Assembly (NCBI GenBank): GCA_007692755.1
Contig: REBL01000143.1
Span: 1-40,596 of the forward strand
DNA length: 40,596 nucleotides
Direction: 5' to 3'
Source: Nodularia sp. (in: cyanobacteria)
Lineage (GTDB): Bacteria; Cyanobacteriota; Cyanobacteriia; Cyanobacteriales; Nostocaceae
Shown here: piece by piece, positions 9,081-17,279 of the stretch
Numbering within the stretch: the stretch's first letter is position 1
Layout: the number at the start of each line of letters is the position of its first letter
Notes under the pieces: generated by a model
Told to the model about the DNA's origin: nothing
The model's input: only the letters and a program-made list of their open reading frames with translations
The model's database searches: none
Made by a program: the position numbers and the translations under genes

Positions 9081-9404
9081 TTATTTGTTGACAGACAGCT
9101 CTTTTTGATGGTTAACGAGCGCCAAATATTCATTGCGAGTTCCATCTAATCGGTAGTGGTCGCAAATTTGGCAGAGTTTGAAAATATCTGATCTGCTAAA
9201 TAGTTTTTGATGCTCAATTTTGTTGTCATTCCTCCACCGCCAGAATGTTGTCCGATCAATACGTCGATTGCTATCGGGCCATCTTCGTTGGGATAAAAAC
9301 TCTATCAACTCATCCTCATGCAGAAAATAGTCTTTTGGCAACTTAATAAGTTTTTCTCTTAATTCTGTTAGCGATATAAGTGGATCTAGCTTCGATAGTT
9401 TCAT
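9081..9404 (-). CDS. Small putative HTH DNA-binding protein
   Basis: 107 residues, not recognised to family level. The middle (about 50-85) reads RIDRTTFWRWRNDNKIEHQKLFSRSDIFKLCQI, resembling a MerR- or excisionase-like winged-helix segment, where a helix with aromatic and arginine residues is followed by a wing. The N-terminus is amphipathic helical and acidic (LPKDYFLHEDELIEFL). Composition is rich in Lys, Arg and Glu. It is isolated, with 500 bp of AT-rich DNA upstream and a possible remnant downstream, which is the setting of accessory or horizontally acquired DNA. The DNA-binding role is inferred from pattern only. Confidence 0.5.
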   Translation of the reverse strand: MKLSKLDPLISLTELREKLIKLPKDYFLHEDELIEFLSQRRWPDSNRRIDRTTFWRWRNDNKIEHQKLFSRSDIFKLCQICDHYRLDGTRNEYLALVNHQKELSVNK

Positions 9405-9903
9405 GCCAACAAGCGCTGATATTTTTATATGAGTCCAATTATGTGGAAGCTTTATGCACTAGACTTTTATACTATTAAATTCCACCGTAACTTTATGAAG
9501 TTAATAGCGAATTAAAATATGAGGTTATTAGATGAATGTATATTTATATTGACTATGGCTACCTCACTTTCGCTACAAAAATACTATGGAGTCACATTAT
9601 TTATTTACAGAGAATAAACTGATTGATAAGCAAGTGCAACCCATATGCAACAGATTTGCTATTCTATATAGGTGAGCAGATTATCCAGATAAATTGTCGA
9701 ATTCATCCGGATATAAAGAAATTCATTTCCATGATTTTACCGTTTGTATCAAAAGGCATAATTTGTTTTCTAAAGGTTTTATAGATAGTTAGATTGATTA
9801 TAGATATTCATGGCTAAAGTGGCAATGTAAGAAACATGACAAATGGGGAATAAAAATTACTAAGGTATCAGCTAATAGATAGATTAATCAGTTGCTAGTG
9901 GCA
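9405..9903. other. AT-rich intergenic region, no gene seen
   Basis: About 500 bases, markedly AT-rich. Only very short ORFs (20 codons or fewer) are present. No repeat family, tRNA or clear terminator is recognised. Confidence 0.4.
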
Positions 9904-11121
9904 CTATGTAGGCTTATGATCTAAACGATTTGCTTGCTCTAGGGCTGCTTTTTCTTTGGCTCTTTTGGCATAAGATTGTAATTGGGCGCGATCGCAACCT
10001 GTAAGAATAATCAAATTTTCCCAACTCATTCCCCGCATTAACATTTCTACACACCAAGTATGTTGGGTTTGCGCGATCGCTGGCGGTTCTCCTTGAGGCG
10101 TTAACAATCCCTCTGTCCATGCTTGCCAATGTTGCAATAAATCTGATTCGGCGATCGCTTCACCTGTTTGGTTGAGAAACATCGCCGGTTGATCATCTTT
10201 ACGATTCTTCAGCCATTTAATTAAGGGGTTGTTGCTGTAAGAACCATAGCGTTTGCCCAGAATCCACTGATTAACAGGGACTTGGCGGCGAAATTCTGGG
10301 GCGGTAATTTGCAGAAAGTGTCCAGAAGCATCACAGATTTGCTGGTTTTGCTGCAAGCTGACAATTTCTTTCAAAGATAAGCCAGCCCCAAATAATACAT
10401 AAGCCAAGGCATAATCTTGTGTTCCCAACTTCTTAGCTTGTTGCAAAATTTGGTGAACTAAACCCACAGGTAAATCTGCCACTTCCTGCACATTGCCCTC
10501 AACTGTGGCTGTTGTTCCTGAATATGACATCGCACCGTGTAAAAACAACTCGACTAAATTCTCCAGAAAATCATCCCTATCCACCCACAATTCGTTAAAT
10601 TCACTAGTAAATTCAATGACCGCATACCCCAAAATCATGCCATTGAGCAAACTAGCTAATTTTTCTGCTGGAAGATAGGTATTTAAATTTCCTTGCTGGA
10701 TCACAGTGGCTAAATACTCAGCTACGTAGCGGTTAGCTTCAGTTAACCCATGTCCCAAAGCCCGGCGATTTTCCATCGGGTATTGGTTAGCCTCACCCAC
10801 CACAGACCGCACTAACTCCGGTATCCGTTCTAAAGCGTCTAAGCTTTCACTTGCATAATCTTTGAGTGCCTGATATATGTCACCAGAAGGAGTCGCCCTC
10901 TGCACCAGCGACTCTCCTAAATTCTTGAAAGCTGCGGATTCTTCCAGCACAGACAATAACAGTCCATGCTTGTTACCAAAATTCCGGAATAAGGTAACTT
11001 CGTTGACTTCGGCTTTTTCCGAGATTTGGCGGGTTGTGGTGGCGCTGACTCCCTGAACTGTAAATAATTCTAGTGCTGATTGAATTAGACGTTGACGAGC
11101 TGAAATAGATTGAGATGTCAT
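9904..11121 (-). CDS. TetR/AcrR regulator fused to a degenerate tyrosine-recombinase-like domain
   Basis: 405 residues from ATG 11121. An upstream in-frame ATG at 11148 would overlap the operator, so the inner start is preferred. Residues about 9-60 form a TetR HTH (IQSALELFTVQGVSATTTRQISEKAEVNEVTLFRNFGNKHGLL), followed by a TetR ligand/dimer domain to about 200. The last 190 residues have the layout of a tyrosine recombinase catalytic fold: YVLFGAGLSLKEIVSL (Box I position), RRQVPV (beta2-3), FLNQTGEAI, HTWCVEMLMRGMSWENLIILTGC (Box II and GH position), then QSYAKRA. The Box I Arg is Ser, the HxxR Arg is Gln and the GH His is Cys. Only the terminal Tyr remains, so it should be catalytically dead. 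It is divergent from desC and probably regulates it and itself. Confidence 0.85.
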   Translation of the reverse strand: MTSQSISARQRLIQSALELFTVQGVSATTTRQISEKAEVNEVTLFRNFGNKHGLLLSVLEESAAFKNLGESLVQRATPSGDIYQALKDYASESLDALERIPELVRSVVGEANQYPMENRRALGHGLTEANRYVAEYLATVIQQGNLNTYLPAEKLASLLNGMILGYAVIEFTSEFNELWVDRDDFLENLVELFLHGAMSYSGTTATVEGNVQEVADLPVGLVHQILQQAKKLGTQDYALAYVLFGAGLSLKEIVSLQQNQQICDASGHFLQITAPEFRRQVPVNQWILGKRYGSYSNNPLIKWLKNRKDDQPAMFLNQTGEAIAESDLLQHWQAWTEGLLTPQGEPPAIAQTQHTWCVEMLMRGMSWENLIILTGCDRAQLQSYAKRAKEKAALEQANRLDHKPT

Positions 11122-11131
11122 AAAAAATAAT

Positions 11132-11146
11132 GCAAGTGGTACTTGC
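11132..11146. promoter_or_regulatory. Palindromic operator 1 for the TetR-fusion regulator
   Basis: GCAAGTGGTACTTGC is a perfect 6-3-6 inverted repeat. It lies 11 bases upstream of the preferred regulator start, in its 5' leader. It matches a second site 47 bp away centre to centre. TetR proteins usually bind such palindromes in divergent promoters. Confidence 0.75.
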
Positions 11147-11178
11147 ATAATAATGAGCGGACTGCTAACATTATAAAT

Positions 11179-11193
11179 GTAAGTGGCACTTGC
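11179..11193. promoter_or_regulatory. Palindromic operator 2 in the desC/tetR divergent promoter
   Basis: GTAAGTGGCACTTGC differs from operator 1 at two bases and keeps 5 of 6 inverted-repeat pairs. It directly follows TATAAA (11172-11177), a candidate -10 for desC. It also lies just upstream of a perfect TATAAT on the minus strand (11170-11175), a candidate -10 for the regulator. Binding here should affect both promoters. Confidence 0.7.
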
Positions 11194-11295
11194 TTTTTTT
11201 TACTGTAACTAACTGCTGTGCAGAGTAGGCAAAATCCGACTGGGGTTGCACCAAGAATTAGCAAATCGCTTGATCATTTATTAACAGGAATTTTT

Positions 11296-12153
11296 ATGAC
11301 TGCGAAGTTTCTGAACTTAACTCCTGATGCCGGGAATTTACCTCCTCTGAGGTGGATAAACGTGGTATTTTTTGGTGCATTTCATGCCTTAGCTCTTTTA
11401 GCTCCTTGGTTTTTCTCTTGGCCAGCATTAGGTGTGCTGGTGTTTCTCCACTGGTTATTCGGGAGTATCGGTATTTGCTTAGGATATCATCGACTATTGA
11501 GCCATAAAAGTTTTCAAGTACCTAAGTGGTTAGAATATGCGATCGCCACGATTGGAGCCTTAGCTCTACAAGGAGGGCCAATTTTTTGGGTAGGTGGACA
11601 CCGCCAGCATCACGCCCACACAGAAGATGTCAACCTAGATCCATACTCCGCACAGCGAGGATTTTGGTGGAGTCATATGTTGTGGATTCTTTACCCCCGG
11701 TCGGAATTTTTTGATTATGAATCTTATCAAAAATATGCGCCTGATCTAGCACGAGACCCTTACCATCGCTGGCTGGATCGCTACTTCCTGCTTTTACAAA
11801 TTCCCCTCGGTTTGCTGTTGTACGTTATGGGCGGTTGGTCTTTCGTAATTTACGGTACATTTGTCAGGTCTGTCTTACTGTGGCATTCCACTTGGTTTGT
11901 CAACTCAGCATCACACCTGTGGGGTTATCGAACCTTTGCGGCTGATGATGGCGCACGTAACCTGTGGTGGGTATCGCTGGTAACTTATGGAGAAGGCTGG
12001 CACAATAACCATCACACTTATCCTCACATGGCGAAATCGGGATTGTCTTGGTGGGAGATTGATATGACTTGGTGGAGTATTAAAGTTTTGCAGACTTTGG
12101 GTTTAGCCAAAAAGGTAATTTCTGTTCCCCCTCACAGCGCCGCGCTCAAATAA
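11296..12153 (+). CDS. desC: Acyl-lipid Delta9-type fatty acid desaturase
   Basis: 285 residues from ATG 11296, chosen because AGGAA lies 5 bases upstream. A GTG at 11218 is in frame but gives an unlikely 26-residue extension. The three His boxes of the DesC/stearoyl desaturase family are present: HRLLSH at 65-70, HRQHH at 102-106 and HNNHH at 236-240. They coordinate a di-iron centre. Hydrophobic segments flank the first two boxes. In cyanobacteria DesC introduces the first double bond into lipid-bound acyl chains using ferredoxin, in thylakoid and plasma membranes, and is temperature-linked. The substrate preference (sn-1 or sn-2 form) cannot be read here. It is divergent from the TetR-fusion gene and convergent with the acyl-ACP synthetase gene. 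Confidence 0.93.
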   Translation: MTAKFLNLTPDAGNLPPLRWINVVFFGAFHALALLAPWFFSWPALGVLVFLHWLFGSIGICLGYHRLLSHKSFQVPKWLEYAIATIGALALQGGPIFWVGGHRQHHAHTEDVNLDPYSAQRGFWWSHMLWILYPRSEFFDYESYQKYAPDLARDPYHRWLDRYFLLLQIPLGLLLYVMGGWSFVIYGTFVRSVLLWHSTWFVNSASHLWGYRTFAADDGARNLWWVSLVTYGEGWHNNHHTYPHMAKSGLSWWEIDMTWWSIKVLQTLGLAKKVISVPPHSAALK

Positions 12154-12265
12154 ATTGTCCCCAAAATATTACCAAAACCTCAACGACCGGGAAACCACCT
12201 TTTCAAAGGATTTGGAGGATTTTCCCGTCTCCTCTACTTAGGGCATATTTCCCTAGTTATTGGGT

Positions 12266-14239
12266 TCAGGGAAACATTTCGTGAATTAAATCGCTGTAAC
12301 TTTCTACCACAACATGACGCTTAATTTTGAGAGTTTGAGTCAACATCCCATTTTCTTGTGAAAACGGCTCGGAAATTAAGCGGAAGGGAACAATACGGTC
12401 ATTCGGACTATATCCAGGCCTGTTGCGGACTTCTCTATCTAACTCTTGGCGAAATAAATCCTGAAGGCGTTGGCTATCTAAATTAATGGTTTCCCGGTGA
12501 TCTGGGGTGGTTTCTGTTGACTCTGGTTTCTGGAGTTGCAACCCCTGATTTTTTGCCCAATCCTCAAGGTTATCCCAATTGGGAACAATTAAGGCTCCGA
12601 GCGAGCGCTTGTCTTGACCAACCACGATAATTTGATCTATATAATCACTCCGCAGACAAGCATTTTCAATCGGTTCTGGCTCTACATTCTCACCATTACT
12701 CAAAACAATCGTATCTTTTTCTCGCCCTGTCAAGACTAAATCCTGCTGCACTGTCAGAAAACCTAAATCTTCAGTATTAAACCAGCCTTTGGGATCAATA
12801 GCTTTATTTGTGGCTTCTGAGTTGTGATAGTAACCCTGCATAATCTGAGTCCCTCGCGCTAGGACGAGGCCTTTTTCTCCTTGGGGTACAGTTTTGCGCG
12901 TTTGGGGGTCAACAATCCAAATTTCGGTTCCTGGAATTGGTATTCCGGCTGATCCTCGCAAATTATGCTCAGGTCGTCTCGCTGTCAAAACTGCGGATGT
13001 TTCAGTCAGACCGTAGCCTACGAGTACCTCTATACCAATAATTTCATAAAATGTTTCTAAGCTGGGACTGAGACTACCACCACCACAAATAGTCTGTTTC
13101 AATTCTGGGGCTATTTGTTCACGGACTTTTTGGTAAATCAATCTATCGGCTAGTGCATGAAGAGGCCAAAGGGCGGCTGTCTGGGTTCTAGCCTTTTGGC
13201 GTTGCCACATCGAAGGGTTTTGTTGTTCTAAACTTAATCTATGCAGAATTCGCCTAGCTTGAATATAGCGATCGCTTATAGCTAAAAAATAGTTGATTAA
13301 ACGCCGTTTTGGAGCAGACTCTTGGCGAAACTGTTTCTGTACTTGATCATGAATAGATTCTAATAGTCGAGGTACAGAAACAAAGTAATGAGGTTTTTGG
13401 GTTTTCAGATCCCGCTTGATCTGACGCAGATTTGTATAAACCAAAGTACAACCTTGAGAGAAAGCAAAATATTCAATCGCCCGTTCATAAATATGCCAAG
13501 TGGGAAGAATACTCAACACGCTATCGCCTGGTTGTAACTGCAAAACTGTTGCTAAACTAGTCACTTGATGCAACAAATTTCCGTGACTAAGCATTGTCGC
13601 TTTCGGCTTTCCGGTAGTTCCAGAAGTGTAAACCAAGGTGGCTAAACTTTCGCGAGTTTGCTGAACTGGTGAGAAAGTTTGATTACCCCCAATTTCCATT
13701 ACCTGGGAAAAATTCAGCACCTTCAGCCCCGGCTTTGTCTCAACTTCCTCATCTGAAAGTAAAATCGCTAATTGAATCGGTAAATCATGTATCTGGTCTA
13801 GCAGTTTGTTGAGAGTAGCCTGATTTTCTACTACCAAAGCAGTAGCTTCACTATTACTGAGAATATATACTAATTCATCCTGAGATGCTTGAGAACTACG
13901 CACAGCATCCACTGCACCAGCTGCCATAATTCCTTGGTCAGCAATTAACCAACGCGGATTGTTTTCGGAAAATAAGCCAACTTTTGACCTGACTGATACA
14001 CCCAAAGACTGTAAACCAGCCGCAAACTGTTGAATTTGCTTCCACAATTGAATGTAAGTCAGACTTACATCTGGCTGGGCGTGGGGGTCGTGTAAGGCGA
14101 TAACATGACTAAACCGTTCGGCTGCTATTGACCAAATTTCAGGTAAAATTTTAACACTACCGTAATCAGTTTGGTCTTCTAAATGCTTATGCTCTTCTAA
14201 CGTCAGGCTAGAACCACTAACAAAGGAAGGACTGTTCAT
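12266..14239 (-). CDS. aas: Long-chain acyl-ACP/acyl-CoA synthetase (AMP-forming)
   Basis: 657 residues, the usual length of cyanobacterial Aas/FadD proteins. It activates free fatty acids via acyl-adenylate. In cyanobacteria the acceptor is acyl carrier protein and the enzyme recycles fatty acids released from membrane lipids. The adenylation motif TLVYTSGTTGKPKATMLSHGN is near residue 210. Further signatures are GYGLTETSA, GWFNTEDLG and GREKDTIVLSNGENV. The C-terminal TLKIKRHVV carries the probable catalytic lysine. The gene is convergent with desC, so fatty-acid desaturation and recycling sit side by side, though not in one transcript. Confidence 0.92.
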   Translation of the reverse strand: MNSPSFVSGSSLTLEEHKHLEDQTDYGSVKILPEIWSIAAERFSHVIALHDPHAQPDVSLTYIQLWKQIQQFAAGLQSLGVSVRSKVGLFSENNPRWLIADQGIMAAGAVDAVRSSQASQDELVYILSNSEATALVVENQATLNKLLDQIHDLPIQLAILLSDEEVETKPGLKVLNFSQVMEIGGNQTFSPVQQTRESLATLVYTSGTTGKPKATMLSHGNLLHQVTSLATVLQLQPGDSVLSILPTWHIYERAIEYFAFSQGCTLVYTNLRQIKRDLKTQKPHYFVSVPRLLESIHDQVQKQFRQESAPKRRLINYFLAISDRYIQARRILHRLSLEQQNPSMWQRQKARTQTAALWPLHALADRLIYQKVREQIAPELKQTICGGGSLSPSLETFYEIIGIEVLVGYGLTETSAVLTARRPEHNLRGSAGIPIPGTEIWIVDPQTRKTVPQGEKGLVLARGTQIMQGYYHNSEATNKAIDPKGWFNTEDLGFLTVQQDLVLTGREKDTIVLSNGENVEPEPIENACLRSDYIDQIIVVGQDKRSLGALIVPNWDNLEDWAKNQGLQLQKPESTETTPDHRETINLDSQRLQDLFRQELDREVRNRPGYSPNDRIVPFRLISEPFSQENGMLTQTLKIKRHVVVESYSDLIHEMFP

Positions 14240-14347
14240 TAAGACCTCTTATAAACCTCGTCTCCTTCCACCACACTTTGATCACTATATTACTTACCAC
14301 TACCTCAGCTGATAATCTGCCGAATGGGAGAGTCTTAATTTGTTTCA

Positions 14348-14371
14348 CGCAGAGGCGCAGAGTCGCAGAGA
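14348..14371. repeat. CGCAGAGN octamer tandem repeat
   Basis: Three consecutive 8-mers (CGCAGAGG, CGCAGAGT, CGCAGAGA) lie in the spacer between the divergent synthetase and exonuclease genes. This is a family commonly seen between Nostocales genes. Confidence 0.7.
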
Positions 14372-14498
14372 GTCAGAGTTGAGAATATTTAATGAAATGT
14401 ATATCAACCGCTAAAGGTATCAGCGTGGATATGCAAAATGTTAATTTGGAAAACTGTGATTAACTTTATCTTACTCAACGATCAGGAAATATACGCTC

Positions 14499-15419
14499 AT
14501 GCCATACTTAAATTCTGCTAGTAATATTCGTGCCAAAGTCGCTGAATATACCAATGCCAAAACTTTGTGGCTCGATACAGAAGTGGCTGACTATCAAACT
14601 CGTAATCCTCGACTGTCACTGATTCAGGTCTTGGATGATCCTACAGATATGAGTGGCGATCGCGTTTTTCTTTTCGATGTGCTGGATCAGCCTGATATAG
14701 TTGCTGACTTTATTGAGCAAATCATGGTCAATCCTGATATTGAGAAGGTATTTCACAATGCCAATTATGATTTAAAGTTTCTGGGTAATAAAAGGGCGAA
14801 AAATATCACTTGCACTTTAGAAATAGCGAAGAAAATCCCCTATTATATTTTGCCATTACCTAACTATCAACTAAAAACTTTAGCGACAGCCCTGTGCAGA
14901 TTTAATTATATTGACAAACAGGAACAAAGCAGCGATTGGGGTAGGCGACCTTTAAGTGAAGGGCAGATTGAATATGCTTACTTAGATTGTATTTATCTGG
15001 CTCAAGTACATTTGCAGTTATTAGAGTTACAAGTGGCAAGTAACCCAGATCCCCAAAAAGAAGATTTAACAGCGCTCGATGCCAGATACACAGAATTGTC
15101 AGAACATTGGCAGTTGTTAAAGTCGGAATTTGAGCATTTGCAAGAACGCTTAAAAAAAGCTATGCAGGCTCAAAATGTGATGGAAACTTCTGTCTGTAAG
15201 TTAACTAGTTATGAGCGGAAATCTGTAAAAGTGCCATTTACGGAATTAGTCAGACTGGTACAAAACCAATCTGTGAATCTAGATTTTCCGATTACACTGA
15301 CTCAGAAAATTCAAAAAGATTTAGGTGAGAATTTGGAGCAATTGTCTGTAGATATTGACACAACTACATCTTGGCGACTGTCTACCAAAAATCAAGAAAA
15401 TGGGGATCAGCAAGAGTAA
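14499..15419 (+). CDS. RNase D-like 3'-5' exonuclease
   Basis: 306 residues. A DEDDy exonuclease domain covers about residues 1-185. Exo I is LDTE (D26, E28), Exo II is VFHNANYDLKFL, and Exo III is EYAYLDCIYL with the Tyr and Asp spaced as in RNase D. The remaining 120 residues lack a clear HRDC domain and instead have a heptad-like helical stretch (LSEHWQLLKSEFEHLQERLKKAMQAQN), so it is a shorter cyanobacterial variant. The family trims tRNA and other RNA 3' ends. AGGA at 14484-14487 may serve as ribosome binding site. The gene is monocistronic. Confidence 0.88.
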   Translation: MPYLNSASNIRAKVAEYTNAKTLWLDTEVADYQTRNPRLSLIQVLDDPTDMSGDRVFLFDVLDQPDIVADFIEQIMVNPDIEKVFHNANYDLKFLGNKRAKNITCTLEIAKKIPYYILPLPNYQLKTLATALCRFNYIDKQEQSSDWGRRPLSEGQIEYAYLDCIYLAQVHLQLLELQVASNPDPQKEDLTALDARYTELSEHWQLLKSEFEHLQERLKKAMQAQNVMETSVCKLTSYERKSVKVPFTELVRLVQNQSVNLDFPITLTQKIQKDLGENLEQLSVDIDTTTSWRLSTKNQENGDQQE

Positions 15420-15761
15420 AGCTGCTAAATAGTCCAATATTTGATCTAGTTTGAGCGCATATTGTTCAGAAAATTTAATATTAATTAAACTTTCGATTCA
15501 CAAAGCCAATTCTGCATAAAGTATAAGGAAAAACATAAAAACCTAATATAATTGTCTAAAATATAATTCACATAACAAATAGATAATTTATCCAGGATAA
15601 ATATGCTTATGCTTCATACCTAATCAAGCAGGTGAACGCTAATTGAAATAAATTCGGCGCAGGCTGAAGAAAAGATAGTGTGAGAAGCAATTTTGTGTTG
15701 AGGCATCAACTAAATTGAGTGTTAATTGTAATCCAGGTGTAATGACGGTTTAGGGTAACTT
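15420..15761. other. Intergenic region, nothing recognised
   Basis: 342 AT-rich bases between two same-strand genes. No small ORF, RNA gene or repeat family is recognised. It presumably carries the promoter of the TPR lipoprotein. Confidence 0.4.
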
Positions 15762-16604
15762 ATGAAACTGCGGCTATTTGAGCAAGAACAGGTGAAGGTT
15801 AAAAGAACATTGACCATAGCTGTGGTTACCGCATTGAGTGCAATTACCAGCATTTCTTGTAGTCAGAATAAAGATGTATTGGTCACAGAAATTGGGATTA
15901 GTCCTCCTAACAGTCGGATAGCGCAAACATCCGAAGCCGGCAATCTCTATGTTCAGGGGAAGAATCAACACCTCAGAGGTGACTTGCAAGGAGCGATCGC
16001 TACCTATAGCAGAGTTATTGATATAGATTCAGATTATGCTCCCGCCTATCAGAGCCGAGGATTAGCTTACTTTGATGCGGGGGACAAGCAAAGGGCGATC
16101 GCTGATTACAATCAAGCTCTCAATCTTTCTCCTAATGATGCCGAAGCCTACAATAGTCGCGGAAATGCCCTCGCTTCTTTAGGAGATAACCAACGCGCGA
16201 TCGCTGACTATAACGAAGCTATTCGCCTCTCGCCCAGGTATACTGAAGCCTATAATAATCGGGGAAATGCTCGCGCTGCCCAAGGAGACAATAGCGGGGC
16301 GCTAGACGACTTCAACCAAGCCATTAGCCTCGATCCTCGCTATGCCATTGCTTTCAATAACCGTGGAAATGCCCGCGCTGCTCAAGGAGATAGAGAGGGT
16401 GCGATCGCTGATTATAACGAAGCTATTCGCCTCAATTCCAGTTTTGGCCCCGCCTACAATAACCGTGGAAATGCCCGTGCTGCTCAGGGAGACAGACAGA
16501 GAGCGCTCCAGGACTTGCAACAAGCCGCAGGCATTTTTCAAGCACAAAATAACAATGACTTATATAAACAAGTGATGAACAATATTAGAGAGATCGGGCA
16601 GTAA
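15762..16604 (+). CDS. TPR-repeat lipoprotein
   Basis: 280 residues. The N-terminus has a charged stretch (KVKRTL), then a hydrophobic core and a lipobox-like AITSISC at about 27-33, suggesting a lipoprotein. Six consecutive 34-residue TPR units follow from about residue 65 to 268, with the consensus AYNNRGNARAAQGD-ral.dynqAi.l.p. The three central units are strongly alike, so they probably arose by duplication. HIP1 octamers encode the Ala-Ile-Ala of four of the repeats. TPR arrays bind protein partners; no partner is indicated by neighbours. A hairpin follows the stop. Confidence 0.87.
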   Translation: MKLRLFEQEQVKVKRTLTIAVVTALSAITSISCSQNKDVLVTEIGISPPNSRIAQTSEAGNLYVQGKNQHLRGDLQGAIATYSRVIDIDSDYAPAYQSRGLAYFDAGDKQRAIADYNQALNLSPNDAEAYNSRGNALASLGDNQRAIADYNEAIRLSPRYTEAYNNRGNARAAQGDNSGALDDFNQAISLDPRYAIAFNNRGNARAAQGDREGAIADYNEAIRLNSSFGPAYNNRGNARAAQGDRQRALQDLQQAAGIFQAQNNNDLYKQVMNNIREIGQ

Positions 16605-16633
16605 CGGCACTCAATTGGGGATTTGGGATTTTA

Positions 16634-16660
16634 GATTGACCTTCAGGTATCAGGTCAATC
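16634..16660 (+). terminator. Hairpin downstream of the TPR lipoprotein gene
   Basis: GATTGACCT and AGGTCAATC form a perfect 9-bp stem with a 9-base loop, 30 bases after the stop codon. The T-rich tail is weak (CAATTTTG), so it is only a candidate terminator. Confidence 0.45.
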
Positions 16661-16709
16661 AATTTTGCATTTGGGATTGTGAATTATTTACGTATCCCAA
16701 ATACCTCAT

Positions 16710-17054
16710 CTATTTACCTAATAAAGATTCAAATTCAGCTTGTAAAGAAGTGATTTCTGCCAGCCTAGCGACGAGTATATTCTCATTACCAGCATCAATT
16801 AAGCGGATTTTCCAATAACGAATACTCTCGGCGTTATTTAACCAAAACTGGACTACAGTATCTATTACTTGGTCGTTATTCCAACCCCATTTAACTGGTA
16901 AAGGTTCCACAGTTTCTAGTAAAGCATCTAATGTACATCTATGGCTACTTAGATATTCTACGCCTCCTCTCTTTGGTTGGTTTATGGTCTGTTGTTGATG
17001 GTTGAAAAATTGCCAAGTAGAAGATACGCCTACAATGTCAAAGATATATTTCAT
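16710..17054 (-). CDS. Conserved-looking hypothetical protein
   Basis: 114 residues from ATG 17054, chosen because GGGAGG lies 6 bases upstream. A longer ORF from 17132 has no such site. The family is not recognised. The sequence starts MKYIFDIVGVSSTWQFFNHQQ and includes a motif TLDALLETVEPLPVKWGWNNDQVIDTVVQFWL. It ends in a helical ARLAEITSLQAEFESLL stretch. No signal peptide or membrane span is seen. It is convergent with the TPR lipoprotein and divergent from the permease. Confidence 0.7.
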   Translation of the reverse strand: MKYIFDIVGVSSTWQFFNHQQQTINQPKRGGVEYLSSHRCTLDALLETVEPLPVKWGWNNDQVIDTVVQFWLNNAESIRYWKIRLIDAGNENILVARLAEITSLQAEFESLLGK

Positions 17055-17279
17055 TCCAATCCTCCCAATGATTAATGAGTTGTGTGGAAAATCTTTATTC
17101 TGCTCACCAATTGTTGCAAATAAGCCTCTCAAGCTATCTAGAAAAACTATTTTTTTGCCGATGATATGGCAATATTCTTTTTTGGTAGATTAGCACTCTC
17201 ATCCAGCGAGTGCTATAATTTTGTTAGGTATTTATTGTATTATTAAAGATTTTTGAGCATTATTTAAGGGGTAGATTAT

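Noticed and set aside
9541..9620. Short ORF of about 20 codons in AT-rich spacer
   Set aside because: Too short, with no ribosome binding site or protein-like features.
16302..16547. Antisense and offset frames in the TPR repeats
   Set aside because: Produced by the repeated codon pattern of the real TPR gene; no start signals.
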